A DNA stretch of 64,000 nt, taken from JAICYJ01 sp963797565 (GTDB lineage: Bacteria > Actinomycetota > Thermoleophilia > Gaiellales > JAICJC01). Of this stretch, positions 38,198 through 46,917 are shown in pieces. A program made the position numbers and the translations under genes. The stretch lies in the NCBI GenBank assembly GCA_963797565.1, contig CAWCPM010000014.1:62001-126000 (forward strand), written 5' to 3'. The notes below the pieces were generated by a model. That model was not told the DNA's origin. It saw only the letters and a list, made by a program, of their open reading frames with translations, and made no database searches. The first letter of the stretch is position 1; the number at the start of each line of letters is the position of its first letter.

Positions 38198-38584
38198 ATG
38201 ACCACATTCCTTCACACCATGGTGCGGATCACCGACCCCGAGCGTAGCCGCGCCTTCTACACCGCGCTCGGTTTCGAGCCCGGCCACGAGTCGCCGATCG
38301 TGCGCAACGGCGAGCTCGAGGCCACCAACTACTTCTTCGGCGTTGGCGGAATGCCCGACGTGCTGGAGCTGACGCTGAACCACGACGGCCGCACGTATGA
38401 CAACGGCACCGGCTACGGCCACATCGCGATCGGCGTACCCGACCTCGACGCCACGCTGGCGGAGCTCAAGGCGCAGGGCATCGAGCCGGAGCGCCCGCCC
38501 TACACGATCAGCGACGGCGGCTCGCGGCTGTGCTTCGTGCGCGACCCGGATGAGTATCGGATCGAGATGATCGAGCGAGCGTAA
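38198..38584 (+). CDS. Glyoxalase I-like VOC protein
   Basis: The 128-residue protein has both beta-alpha-beta-beta-beta modules of the vicinal oxygen chelate fold. The four metal ligands of glyoxalase I are in place: His in FLHTMVRI, Glu in DVLELTLN, His in GYGHIAIGV and Glu in YRIEMIE. RSRAFYTALGF is the conserved first helix. It likely detoxifies methylglyoxal-type hemithioacetals, although the thiol cofactor in this lineage is uncertain. Confidence 0.85.
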   Translation: MTTFLHTMVRITDPERSRAFYTALGFEPGHESPIVRNGELEATNYFFGVGGMPDVLELTLNHDGRTYDNGTGYGHIAIGVPDLDATLAELKAQGIEPERPPYTISDGGSRLCFVRDPDEYRIEMIERA

Positions 38585-38618
38585 GGCCCGAAATCACCTA
38601 TCCTGGGCCCGTGTCTGA

Positions 38619-38729
38619 GTCCGTTTGATCGGATGGGATGGGATCGCCCTGATCCAGGTGCGCGACGGTCGGATCTGCCGGAACGCCGTCTACTCGTCGG
38701 CCCACCGCGCACGCCCGCAGGTCGGCTGA
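38619..38729 (+). pseudogene. Fragment resembling the C-terminus of an NTF2/SnoaL-like protein
   Basis: An open frame without a start codon reads WDGIALIQVRDGRICRNAVY and stops at 38727. The pattern of a strand, then VRDGRI, then a strand with Tyr is what ends SnoaL-like/NTF2 proteins. The rest of the domain is missing upstream. It lies directly before the internally deleted DHFR-like gene, so a deletion may have affected both. Confidence 0.35.
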
Positions 38730-38739
38730 GAGTTCCTCG

Positions 38740-39120
38740 ATGAGCAGGCTGGTGGTGATCAACCACGTCACGTTGGATGGCGTCATGCAGGCGCCGGGGC
38801 GTCCCGAGGAGGACACACGCGACGGGTTCACCCACGGTGGCTGGGCGTCACCGAACGTTGACGAGGTGATGATGACCGCGCTGGGCGCCCGCATGGGCGA
38901 GGGCCTGCGGCTGCTGCTCGGCCGTCGCAGCTACGAGGGCATCCTCGGCTACTGGAACACGCAGGACAGCCCATTCACCCCCGCGCTCAACAACGCCGAC
39001 AAGTACGTCGCTTCGCGCACGCTCAGCGAGCCCTTGCGCTGGCCCAACTCGACGCTCCTGCGCGGCGATGTGTCCGAGGCCGGCGTCCAGATCGCCACCT
39101 ACCAGCCGGATCGCGCCTAG
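38740..39120 (+). pseudogene. RibD-C/dihydrofolate reductase-like protein with internal deletion
   Basis: The 126-residue product starts like its family (LVVINHVTLDGVMQAPGRP, GGWASPNVDEVM, LLLGRRSYEGILGYW, NADKYVASRTLSEPLRWPNS). It runs to LLRGDVSEA and then jumps straight to GVQIATYQPDRA, which resembles the end of full-length members (about 190 residues). Roughly 65 residues covering the second nucleotide-binding half are therefore missing without a frameshift. It is unlikely to be active. Its stop overlaps the convergent stop of the GFA-TPR gene. Confidence 0.6.
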
Positions 39121-39781
39121 CCCATCAGCTCCTTGAACGCCGGCTGGTCCCGGATCGGGTCGAAGTCCGAATCCTCGGCGGCCAACGGGCGGAACCGTCA
39201 TCGAGGTCGATCGCGGCGCGCAGGTGCTCGATGGCATCGGCCGGCCGACCGGCCAGGCTCTCGCAGCAGGCGAGGTTGTAGAGCAGGGTGCGATCTCGGG
39301 ATGTTCCTCGATCAGCGCTCGCCCGCGGTCCGCAGCCTCGGCGTACTCGCCCGCCTCATAGAGCGGCTGGAGCGGCGGCCAGATCTCGTCGCTGGCGATG
39401 CCCGAGGGCAGGTCGAACCACTGATGCCGTCGCGCCCCGTAGCCCGATTCGGTCGGCCGCGGGAAACTCCGGATCCGCGAAGGCCCCGAGGCTGGCCACC
39501 ACCAGGTCGTGCTCGTCGGGCTGCGTGTAGAACACCGTCCCGCCGCAGTCCGGGCAGAAATGGACGACGTGAGCTCCGTCGTGCTCATCCGTCGTCGGGC
39601 TCGTTGACGTAGCGGCCGGCGCCCTGCACCTGGTCGGCGCGGAACCCCGCCTGCATGCCGAACGCGCTGCCCGTCCGCCGCTGGCACGAGAGGCAGTGGC
39701 AGATCGAGACCACGTAACGTGGTCTCCCTCTGCTGTCATGCGGAGCTGCCCACAGCTACAGGCTGCGTCTCTGCCGGCCAT
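39117..39781 (-). pseudogene. GFA-domain protein fused to a TPR domain, broken by five frameshifts
   Basis: Read with frame changes near 39711, 39590, 39461, 39290 and 39195, the minus strand encodes one protein from ATG 39781. It carries MAGRDAACSCGQLRMTAEGD, VSICHCLSCQRRTGSAFGMQ, HVVHFCPDCGGTVFY and SGYGARRHQWFDLPSGIASD, then PLYEAGEYAEAADRGRAL, LLYNLACCESLAGRPADAIE and DSDFDPIRDQPAFKELMG. The first part is a GFA (glutathione-dependent formaldehyde-activating-like) zinc domain with all seven cysteines. The second part matches the TPR tail seen in cupin-TPR proteins. Every conserved residue survives although the frame is broken five times, so sequencing indels or very recent inactivation are both possible. 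Confidence 0.65.
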
Positions 39782-39822
39782 CGCCGGATCATAGGAGACG
39801 GATGCCCCGCCGCCGGCCTCGC

Positions 39823-41308
39823 TCAGCCCGGCAGCACGTAGGTCGTGACGCTCCCCCTCGGCAGATCCGCCCCGAGCACGCCCGCCTGCACGTCCACCGG
39901 CGGGCGCCGCGCGTCGTTGCGACGGGTGGACGTCTGCGAGACCGTCGCGGTCGCCGACCCGATCCACGGCAGCTGCAGCGAGAACCGGGCCGGCCGCCTG
40001 CGCGGCGCGACGGCGAGCACCACGGTGTGGCCTCGCCCGGTGAACACCAGCACCTTCGCGCCGCCCGTGTCGCCCGTCACCTCGTGCGGCCGCATTCCCG
40101 GCCGCACCCACCGGCTGAACTGTGCATAGGCCCAGTAGCGCTTCGTCAGCACGAGCCGCGTGCTGCCGTCCGCGCGGTAGTCGCGGTCGTAGTAGATCAG
40201 TCCGTCATCCCAGCCCGAACGGTTCGCGACCCGTCCACAGCTCGCCTGGCGCGCATCGCAGCCGAGCTCGGGCGACAGCGCCACCCACCACGAGAAGGAC
40301 GACGCGCCGCCCAGGGCGAGGTTGCGCCAGATCGCGCGCGCAACCCACAGCGCCCCGCGCATCTGCGGATGGAAGCCTCGCTGGAAATGGCCGCCGACCA
40401 TGCAGCAGACCTCGGACATGTACGCCGGCCGGGCGGCCGCGCCGGCCAGCGCCCTGACCGCATCGAGACGGCTGGCGCCCGGGTCGTCGTAGCCGTGGTA
40501 GGCGACGAGCTGCCGGCTGCGCGCTCCCGCCCGCTCCGGCGAGCCACCCCGGCGCCTCGTGCAGCAGCGATCCGGCGCCGCCAGATTCGTCGGCGAGCAC
40601 GCCGGCGGAGCTGCCGCGCCGCACCAGCGCCGCCTGCACGGCCCCGATCAGACGTGCCCGCAGGGACACCGGCACGGTCATCCCCTCCTGGCTGCAGCTC
40701 GAGAAGGAGCTGTCGGGCTCGTTCATCGGGGACACCAGGGCGATCGGCGTCCCATTCGCGGAGAGGTGCGAGACGACGCGGGCGAGGTACGACGCGTACT
40801 GCGCCACGCGATCCGAGCGAAGGCTGCCACCGCAGCCGCGGCCGTTCGTCGTGAACGCCGGCGGGGCGGCGTTGGCGAAGGCCACGAGGTGCCGCACGCC
40901 CAGCGACGCGGCCCGGCGCAGCATGTCGCGGCCGGCCGGGTCGGCGGCCCAGTCGTACGCGCCGCTGCGGCGCAGATACCCCGGCGCATACCGGGCCGCG
41001 GTGGCAATCGCACCGCCGCCGCCGATGTTGTAGCGGTACTGCGACAGGTGCAGGCCGGAGGGTGCGAACAGCAGTCGCGCGATCCGCGCTCGGACCCGAT
41101 CCGGCAGGCGACCGGTGTCGCGCGCCCACCAGGCTCCGCTCACGCCGAAACCCTCGAACGGCGCACCGCCGGTGGGCGACGCCGCGGCCGTCCCGGTCGC
41201 CGCACCCTCGCTGTCGGCGATCGCGGGCGGGTCGACCAGCAGCATTGCGAGCAGCGCGACGATCGCGAGCAGGGCCGTACGTGGCGGGAATCGTCGGGGC
41301 AGCATCAT
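39823..41308 (-). pseudogene. Secreted GH30-family glycoside hydrolase, split by one frameshift
   Basis: A signal peptide (LLAIVALLAMLLVDPPAIAD) is followed by GFGVSGAWWARDTGRLPD, LSQYRYNIGGGG, LVAFANAAPPAFTTNGRG and the acid/base Glu in VSPMNEPDSSF, all typical of GH30 (endo-galactanase/xylanase-like clan A). Near 40520 the frame changes. The rest (LVAYHGYDDPGASRLDAVRA, nucleophile Glu in AYMSEVCCMVGG, SFSWWVALSP) continues in another frame, ending with the beta-sandwich domain (VLVFTGRGHTVVLAV, VTTYVLPG). Removing one base yields about 490 residues. It would cut plant or microbial polysaccharides outside the cell. Confidence 0.75.
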
Positions 41309-41478
41309 CAAGGCCAGGGGACCGCGGTGCCACGTGCCCGGCACCGTGCCTGAGTTGGCACACCTTGACGCCCGCGACCGCCCGAGGCAACGTGCCTGGC
41401 TCACAATTGCCGGTCAACGTGGCCTCAATCGGACGTGGCTAGCGTTGCACCCGTGGTCAGCCCTGACTGCACAGCACG

Positions 41479-43521
41479 GTGGCCGTGAGCGACACCCGAA
41501 TCACCGGGCGTGCCGCTCAGGCCGCGACGGGCATCGTCGTCTCGACAGTGTTCGCCTGGCTGGCCGTGCGCAACGTCAGGCTCGACCAGGTGACCACCGC
41601 GCTCTCGCACGCGCGCTGGCGGTGGCTGGTGCCCGCGACCGCCCTGCTGCTGCTGTCGGTGGCGTTTCGCGCGGTGCGCTGGTCGGTGATGTTCCCGACG
41701 CGCAGGCGCCCTTCGCCGGGGGCCTGCTTCTGGGCGATCAACATCGGCTATCTCGCCAACGCGCTGCTGCCGTTCCGCGCCGGGGAGCTGATCCGCGTCA
41801 TGGCGCTGTCGAAGGACACGGGCACGCCGACCGGGCAGGGCCTCGTCACGATCCTGCTCGAGCGGCTGTTTGATCTCTTCACCGTCGCCGTCCTGACGCT
41901 CGCGATCGCGCCGATGATCCCGGCCAGCTGGGCGCGCACGTGGCTGGTCGCGCTGAGCCTGCTCACGATGGCAGTCGCGGTTGCGTGCGTCGGCCTGGCG
42001 CGCAGCGCCGCCCTGCAGCGGCTGGCCAGCCGCCTGGTCGCGAAGGTGCCACCGCTCGAGCGACGGCGGCAGACGATCCGCACGGCGGCCGCGGCGCTGG
42101 AGCCGCTGCGATCGGCGCGGGCCGCCGGCACGGTGCTCGCCTGGTCGTTCGCGGCCTGGCTGGTGCTGCTGGCTTCGACGCTGATGGTGGAGCGCGCCGT
42201 CGTCCGCGGCCTCGCCTGGCCCAGCGGTGCGTTGGCGCTGGTCGCGACGACGTACGCCCAGGCGATCCCGTCCTCCGCTGCCAGCATCGGGGTGTTCGAG
42301 GCCGCCGCTCGCCAGGCGCTCTCCACCTTCGGGGTTGCGTCGGCCGCCGCGCTCGCGTTCGCGCTCATCTATCACGCCGTCTCGATCCTGCCCCTGCTGC
42401 CGCTCGGCGTGGCCGGCGTCGGGCGCCTGGGCGTACGCTCCCTGCTGGCCTCGCCTCCTGCCGGTGCCACGACCGTGCCGGAACCCTCGCTCGAGGTGTC
42501 GGTGGTGATCCCCTGCCTCGACGAGCGGCAGACGATCGCGGCGGCGGTCGCGGCGGCGTGGCGCGGCATCGCGCTGGCCGGCGCGGACGGCGAGGTGGTG
42601 GTGGTCGACAACGGATCGACCGACGGCTCGGCGCAGCTCGCCGCGGAGGCCGGCGCGCGGGTCGTCCACGAGTCACGCCGCGGCTACGGCAGCGCCTACC
42701 TCGCCGGGCTGCACGCGGCACGGGGCCGTTACATCCTGATGGGCGACGGCGACGGCACCTACGATTTCACGGCGCTTCCGGCATTCCTGCGGCGGTGCCG
42801 CGGCGGAGCCGACCTCGTGATGGGCTCGCGGCTGCGGGGCACGATCCTGCCCGGGGCGATGCCCTGGCATCACCGCTGGATCGGCAACCCGGTGCTCACG
42901 GGGCTCCTGAACGTGCTGTTCCGCACGGGTGTGTCGGATGCGCACTGCGGACTGCGCATGGTCGCCAACTCGGCGCTCCCGCGCCTTGATCTGCGCACGC
43001 CGGGGATGGAGTTCGCGTCCGAGATGGTGATCAACGCCAAGCGGGCCGGCCTGCGGATCGAGGAGACGCCGATCACGTACGCGGCGCGGCCGAGCGGGAG
43101 CCACTCGAAGCTGCACTCGGTGCGGGACGGCCTGCGGCACGTGCGGTACATCCTCGCCTGGGCGTCGGGGACAGCCCTGGCCGCGCCCGTGGCGGTGCTC
43201 GCGGCGCTCGGCATCGTGCTGGTGCTGCTGCCGGGCGCATCCGTGCGGGACGTTGCCGCAGGTGCGGTGCTCCTGACCGCGGCGGCACTGGCCCTGCAGG
43301 CCACGGTCTCGCTGCTGGTGTGGCGCCTGATTGCGATCCGCGGCGACCGCTCCGGATGGATGCGACCGGCGATCGACCGCCGCCTGGTGCTCGCGGCCGC
43401 GGCCGTCACGGTGGCGCTGGCCGTGGCGGGCACCTCGGCCTACGGGCCGCGCGCGGAGCAGCACAGCCACCACGTGAGCGTGCGAGCGCACCACGCGGAC
43501 ACGGGGACGAGCCGCTCGTGA
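41479..43521 (+). CDS. Flippase-like (LPG synthase-type) membrane domain fused to GT2 glycosyltransferase
   Basis: The 680-residue protein has an N-terminal region of about eight helices (LVPATALLLLSVAFRAVRWS, NIGYLANALLPFRAGELIRV, TILLERLFDLF, SIGVFEAAARQAL) of the lysylphosphatidylglycerol synthase/AglD-like family. From about residue 338 a GT2 domain follows (EVSVVIPCLDERQTI, VVVVDNGSTDGS, GDGDGTYDF as the DxD region, MGSRLRGTI), then further helices (about 560-660). It probably makes and handles a lipid-linked sugar. The two activities are often separate genes. GTG 41485 is an alternative start. A TAGCGT box and GTG at 41453 lie upstream in another frame. Confidence 0.8.
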   Translation: MAVSDTRITGRAAQAATGIVVSTVFAWLAVRNVRLDQVTTALSHARWRWLVPATALLLLSVAFRAVRWSVMFPTRRRPSPGACFWAINIGYLANALLPFRAGELIRVMALSKDTGTPTGQGLVTILLERLFDLFTVAVLTLAIAPMIPASWARTWLVALSLLTMAVAVACVGLARSAALQRLASRLVAKVPPLERRRQTIRTAAAALEPLRSARAAGTVLAWSFAAWLVLLASTLMVERAVVRGLAWPSGALALVATTYAQAIPSSAASIGVFEAAARQALSTFGVASAAALAFALIYHAVSILPLLPLGVAGVGRLGVRSLLASPPAGATTVPEPSLEVSVVIPCLDERQTIAAAVAAAWRGIALAGADGEVVVVDNGSTDGSAQLAAEAGARVVHESRRGYGSAYLAGLHAARGRYILMGDGDGTYDFTALPAFLRRCRGGADLVMGSRLRGTILPGAMPWHHRWIGNPVLTGLLNVLFRTGVSDAHCGLRMVANSALPRLDLRTPGMEFASEMVINAKRAGLRIEETPITYAARPSGSHSKLHSVRDGLRHVRYILAWASGTALAAPVAVLAALGIVLVLLPGASVRDVAAGAVLLTAAALALQATVSLLVWRLIAIRGDRSGWMRPAIDRRLVLAAAAVTVALAVAGTSAYGPRAEQHSHHVSVRAHHADTGTSRS

Positions 43522-44999
43522 GGGTGCTGGAGCCGGCCAGACACGCGTACGGCGGCGGCTTTGCGCTGCTCAGCCGCCACCGCCTGTTCGCGTCGCTGGC
43601 CCTGCTCTCGGCCGCAATCCGCGCGCTGGTCTGGCTCGCATACCAGCCGGGGTTCTTCTTCTTCGGAGACTCGTTCACGTACCTGGGGAACTCGGTTGGC
43701 CTGAAACCGAACCCGATCCGCCCGATCGGATACCCGCTGTTCCTGCACGTGCTGTTGCTCGGACACGACATCGCCGTTGTGACCGCGGTCCAGCAGCTGT
43801 TCGGGATCATCACGGCAGGCATCTGCTACGCACTGCTCCGCCGCTTCGGCGCCGGCCCGGTGCTTGCGTCGGTGGCCGCCGCGCCGGTCCTGTTCGACGG
43901 CTACCTGATCGACATCGCGCACTACATCGTCGCCGAGAGCCTGTTCATGGTGCTGGTGATGGGTGCGCTGGCGCTGCTCGTGTGGCGGAGCCGGCCCTCG
44001 CCTGCGGCCTGTGCCGCGGCGGGCGCCCTGCTGGGCGCTGCCGCCCTGACGAGAACGGTGGGCATGGTGCTGGTGATTCCGGCGTTGCTCTACGTCGTTG
44101 TGCGCTGGGTCGGGGCGCTGCGGATCGTGCTGCTCACGCTGGGATTCGCGGTGCCGATCCTCGGCTACGCCGCCGCGTTCGACGCGACCTGGGGCCAGTT
44201 CACCGTGACCAAGCACGACGGGTACTTCCTCTACGGCCGCGTCTCGACGTTCGCGAACTGCTCGAACTGGAACGTCCCGCCGGCTCAGCGCGGGCTCTGC
44301 TTCCAGGGTCCGCCGGGGCAGCGGCACAATCCCAACTACTACGTGTGGCACGAGTGGAGCGGCGCCGCGTACCACCGTCACCCGTTCGGCCTGGACAGCG
44401 AGCTGCGCTCGTTCTCGCTGGCGGCGATCGAGCACGAGCCGACGGCCTACGCCTCGATGATCCTGGGCGACCTGGCGCACTACGCGTCCTTCGGGCACTG
44501 GACGACCCGCTTCGACACGCCGTTCACGCACTGGCGGTTCCCCACCACCCTGGACGGGCCGCACCTGGCCGCCACCAAGCGGTCGATCGCACGCCACGGA
44601 GGCACGCTGGCGCTCGACAGCTCGCTCGTGGGGCCGCTGCGCGACTACCAGCGGGTGATCTTCCTGCCCGGTACGGCGATGGCGGCGATCCTGCTGGCAA
44701 GCGTGGCGGCCGCGGCCATCGGCCGCCGCCCGCCGGCGCGGCGGCTGCGCGGCGAAGCGATGCTGTTCGGCTTCGTGGCGCTGCTGCTGCCGATGACGGC
44801 TGCCGCGACGACGATGTTCGACTACCGCTACGCGCTGCCGGCGATCCCGCCCCTGTGCGTGGCGGCCGGCATCGCCGGCATGGTGGCCGGCGACCGGCTG
44901 CGCGCGCGGGCGGAGGCCCACCTTCCAGCCGAGGCGATCGCGCCGGCCGCACCCGCAGACCCGGGTGCCGAGCCGACCACCGTCGGAACCATCGCCTGA
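43518..44999 (+). CDS. Multi-pass membrane glycosyltransferase (GT39/ArnT-like)
   Basis: The 493-residue protein has about ten helices. The first extracytoplasmic loop has the acidic residue expected for lipid-sugar-dependent GT-C enzymes (FFFFGDSFTYLGNS), then RPIGYPLFLHVLLLG. A large extracytoplasmic insertion (NCSNWNVPPAQRGLCFQGP and following) contains two Cys. The GTG at 43518 overlaps the stop of the fusion gene, so both act together: the GT2 domain likely makes a polyprenyl-phosphate sugar that this enzyme transfers outside the membrane. The acceptor is unknown. Confidence 0.75.
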   Translation: MRVLEPARHAYGGGFALLSRHRLFASLALLSAAIRALVWLAYQPGFFFFGDSFTYLGNSVGLKPNPIRPIGYPLFLHVLLLGHDIAVVTAVQQLFGIITAGICYALLRRFGAGPVLASVAAAPVLFDGYLIDIAHYIVAESLFMVLVMGALALLVWRSRPSPAACAAAGALLGAAALTRTVGMVLVIPALLYVVVRWVGALRIVLLTLGFAVPILGYAAAFDATWGQFTVTKHDGYFLYGRVSTFANCSNWNVPPAQRGLCFQGPPGQRHNPNYYVWHEWSGAAYHRHPFGLDSELRSFSLAAIEHEPTAYASMILGDLAHYASFGHWTTRFDTPFTHWRFPTTLDGPHLAATKRSIARHGGTLALDSSLVGPLRDYQRVIFLPGTAMAAILLASVAAAAIGRRPPARRLRGEAMLFGFVALLLPMTAAATTMFDYRYALPAIPPLCVAAGIAGMVAGDRLRARAEAHLPAEAIAPAAPADPGAEPTTVGTIA

Positions 45000-45023
45000 C
45001 GTCGGCCGGGCGCGCAGGCCGGA

Positions 45024-45029
45024 TAGGCT
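45024..45029 (+). promoter_or_regulatory. -10 box TAGGCT, leaderless start of the NQO-like gene
   Basis: TAGGCT ends 6 nt before the GTG at 45036. Confidence 0.4.
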
Positions 45030-45035
45030 GCGGCC

Positions 45036-45713
45036 GTGTCCACTCCCCAGAGCGCCGCAGCCCTTGTGGTGCTCGCGCATCCCGAACCCTCGTCCTTCGC
45101 AGCAGCGCTTGCCCACACCGCAGCCGACACGTTGCTGGCTGCCGGCTGGAACGTGGTGCTGGTCGACCTGTACGTGGAGGGATTCGACCCGGTGCTGTCG
45201 GAGGCCGACTTCTCCGACCGGCTGATCGCCGAGCGGCTGCAGCCCATGGATGAGCAGGCGCACGCGGCTGCCGGCGGCACGTTCGCGCCAGACCTCGCCC
45301 GCCACGTGGCGCTGTTCCAGGCGGCCGATCTGCTGCTGCTGGTCTCGCCCATGTGGTGGTTCTCGGTGCCCGCCATGCTCAAGGGCTGGATCGACCGCGT
45401 GTTCGCAAACGGCGTCGCCTACCGCTACCCCGAGGTGCCGGCGTGGTCGGGGTTCCTCGGCGAGAAGCGGGGCATGCTGGTGATGACCTCCTCGTACGAG
45501 CCGAGCTCGTTCAGCGACGACTCCGTGGGCGAACTCACGCACGTCCTGCACCCGCTGTTACACGGCACGCTCGCCTACACCGGGATGCAGGTGATCGATC
45601 CCTTCATCGCCTACGCCGCGGACTCGGTCGATCAGGACACCCGCCGGCGGTACCTCGCCGAGCTGAGCGTCCGGCTCGCCGCCCTGCCGCATTCGGAGCC
45701 GGTCAGGGAGTGA
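45036..45713 (+). CDS. NAD(P)H:quinone oxidoreductase-like flavodoxin-fold protein
   Basis: The 225-residue protein follows the Flavodoxin_2 family. LVVLAHPEPSSFAAALAHTA is the FMN/FAD phosphate loop, LLLVSPMWWFSVPAMLKGWIDRV is the isoalloxazine-binding signature, and ANGVAYRYP follows. It is related to NQO1/KefF/MdaB and reduces quinones or xenobiotics by two electrons. It converges on the M24 peptidase gene with an 11-nt overlap. Confidence 0.88.
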   Translation: MSTPQSAAALVVLAHPEPSSFAAALAHTAADTLLAAGWNVVLVDLYVEGFDPVLSEADFSDRLIAERLQPMDEQAHAAAGGTFAPDLARHVALFQAADLLLLVSPMWWFSVPAMLKGWIDRVFANGVAYRYPEVPAWSGFLGEKRGMLVMTSSYEPSSFSDDSVGELTHVLHPLLHGTLAYTGMQVIDPFIAYAADSVDQDTRRRYLAELSVRLAALPHSEPVRE

Positions 45714-46842
45714 GCTCGTACGGGTAGCTCGTGAGCGTCTCGCAGCCGTCCTCGGTCACCAGCAGCAGATCCTCGAACCGCACCTCACCGATCTCACGCT
45801 GCCATAGCCCCGGCTCGATGGCGATCACGTCTCCGGCCACCAGCGGGTCATGCCCGGCCTGACCGAGCGCCGGATCCTCGTGCACGGCGAGCCCGACGCC
45901 GTGACCGAGTGAGAACTGGAAGCCCTCCTCCGGGTCGACCCCCGGATTGGTGCGCTGCGTGGGAAACCCCGCCAGCTCGAACACCTCGCACGCGATCGCG
46001 TGCAGCTCACGGCCCGTGATCCCGGGCCGCACCGCATCGCGGGAACGCTCCAGCGCCTCGCGGACGACCGACTCGAGCACACGCACGCCGCCGCTGACCT
46101 CGCCGACGACGAGCGTCCGGGTCATATCCGCCCAGCATCGCGACTCCTCGTCCCGCGGCCACAGGTCGATCACGATCGGCAGGTCGGCGGGCAGGGGCCC
46201 GGAGCCGGGGTCGTGACCGCCGCTTCCCTGCCAGAGCGAACTGACGATCACATCGGGCGGAGCCGGGGCACCGCTCAGCCTGCAGGCGTCACGCAGCTCC
46301 CTGCGGACGATCTCGGCCGTCAGCGGCTTTCCGTCGTGCAGCAGCTCCTTGCCCGCAGGCACGGCCTGGGCGAGCAGATCAGCCGCGGCGCGCATACCGG
46401 ACTCGGCCGCAGCCTGCGCCCGGCGCATGCCCGCCAGCTCGGCCGGCGACTTCACGCGCCTCCTGGAGGCGATCGCGTCGTGATCGGGTCGCAGCACGAT
46501 GCCGTCGGCGCGCAGGCGGTCGGCCACCTCGACCGGCATCTCCGGGTCGACGACGGCGTCGGCCACGCCCATCGCGGCCGCCGCCCGCGACACCAGCTCC
46601 AGGTCGAGCTGGTGCATCTTCAGCCCGCTCTCGCGCAGCTCCTGGAAGCCGAGGTCGGTCAGGTCGTGGTACACCGCGTCGGGCGCGACCTCCTCGATCC
46701 GGGAGCTCTCCAGCGGGCTGACCATGATGTGCAGCCTGCCGCCGACGATGCCGAGCAGGAACGGATCTCCGATCGAGAGCGGCAGCTCGTGGCGCATGGC
46801 GTACGAGCGCTCCGTGTCCCCGTAGAACAGCAGGTCGGTCAT
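45703..46842 (-). CDS. M24 family metallopeptidase (Xaa-Pro aminopeptidase-like)
   Basis: The 379-residue protein has a creatinase-like N-terminal domain and a pita-bread C-terminal domain from about residue 155 (VKSPAELAGMRRAQAAAESG). Metal ligands are visible as Asp in IVIDLWPRD, Asp in CWADMTRTLV, His in LGHGVGLAVHE, Glu in AIEPGLW and Glu in VRFEDLLLV. It hydrolyses small peptides with proline at the second position, or related amides. Confidence 0.85.
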   Translation of the reverse strand: MTDLLFYGDTERSYAMRHELPLSIGDPFLLGIVGGRLHIMVSPLESSRIEEVAPDAVYHDLTDLGFQELRESGLKMHQLDLELVSRAAAAMGVADAVVDPEMPVEVADRLRADGIVLRPDHDAIASRRRVKSPAELAGMRRAQAAAESGMRAAADLLAQAVPAGKELLHDGKPLTAEIVRRELRDACRLSGAPAPPDVIVSSLWQGSGGHDPGSGPLPADLPIVIDLWPRDEESRCWADMTRTLVVGEVSGGVRVLESVVREALERSRDAVRPGITGRELHAIACEVFELAGFPTQRTNPGVDPEEGFQFSLGHGVGLAVHEDPALGQAGHDPLVAGDVIAIEPGLWQREIGEVRFEDLLLVTEDGCETLTSYPYELTP

Positions 46843-46848
46843 GGCCGG

Positions 46849-46854
46849 AACCTA
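46849..46854 (-). promoter_or_regulatory. -10 box TAGGTT, leaderless start of the M24 gene
   Basis: On the minus strand TAGGTT ends 6 nt before the ATG at 46842. Confidence 0.45.
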
Positions 46855-46917
46855 CCCGTCGGGCTCATGACGGGCGAATCCGCGAGTGTAGTGTGGCCTG
46901 GCGACCGAGGAGGCGGA

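Noticed and set aside
43440..45551. Long minus-strand open frame (about 700 codons)
   Set aside because: It is antisense to the membrane glycosyltransferase and the NQO-like gene and has a low-complexity His/Arg/Gln composition.
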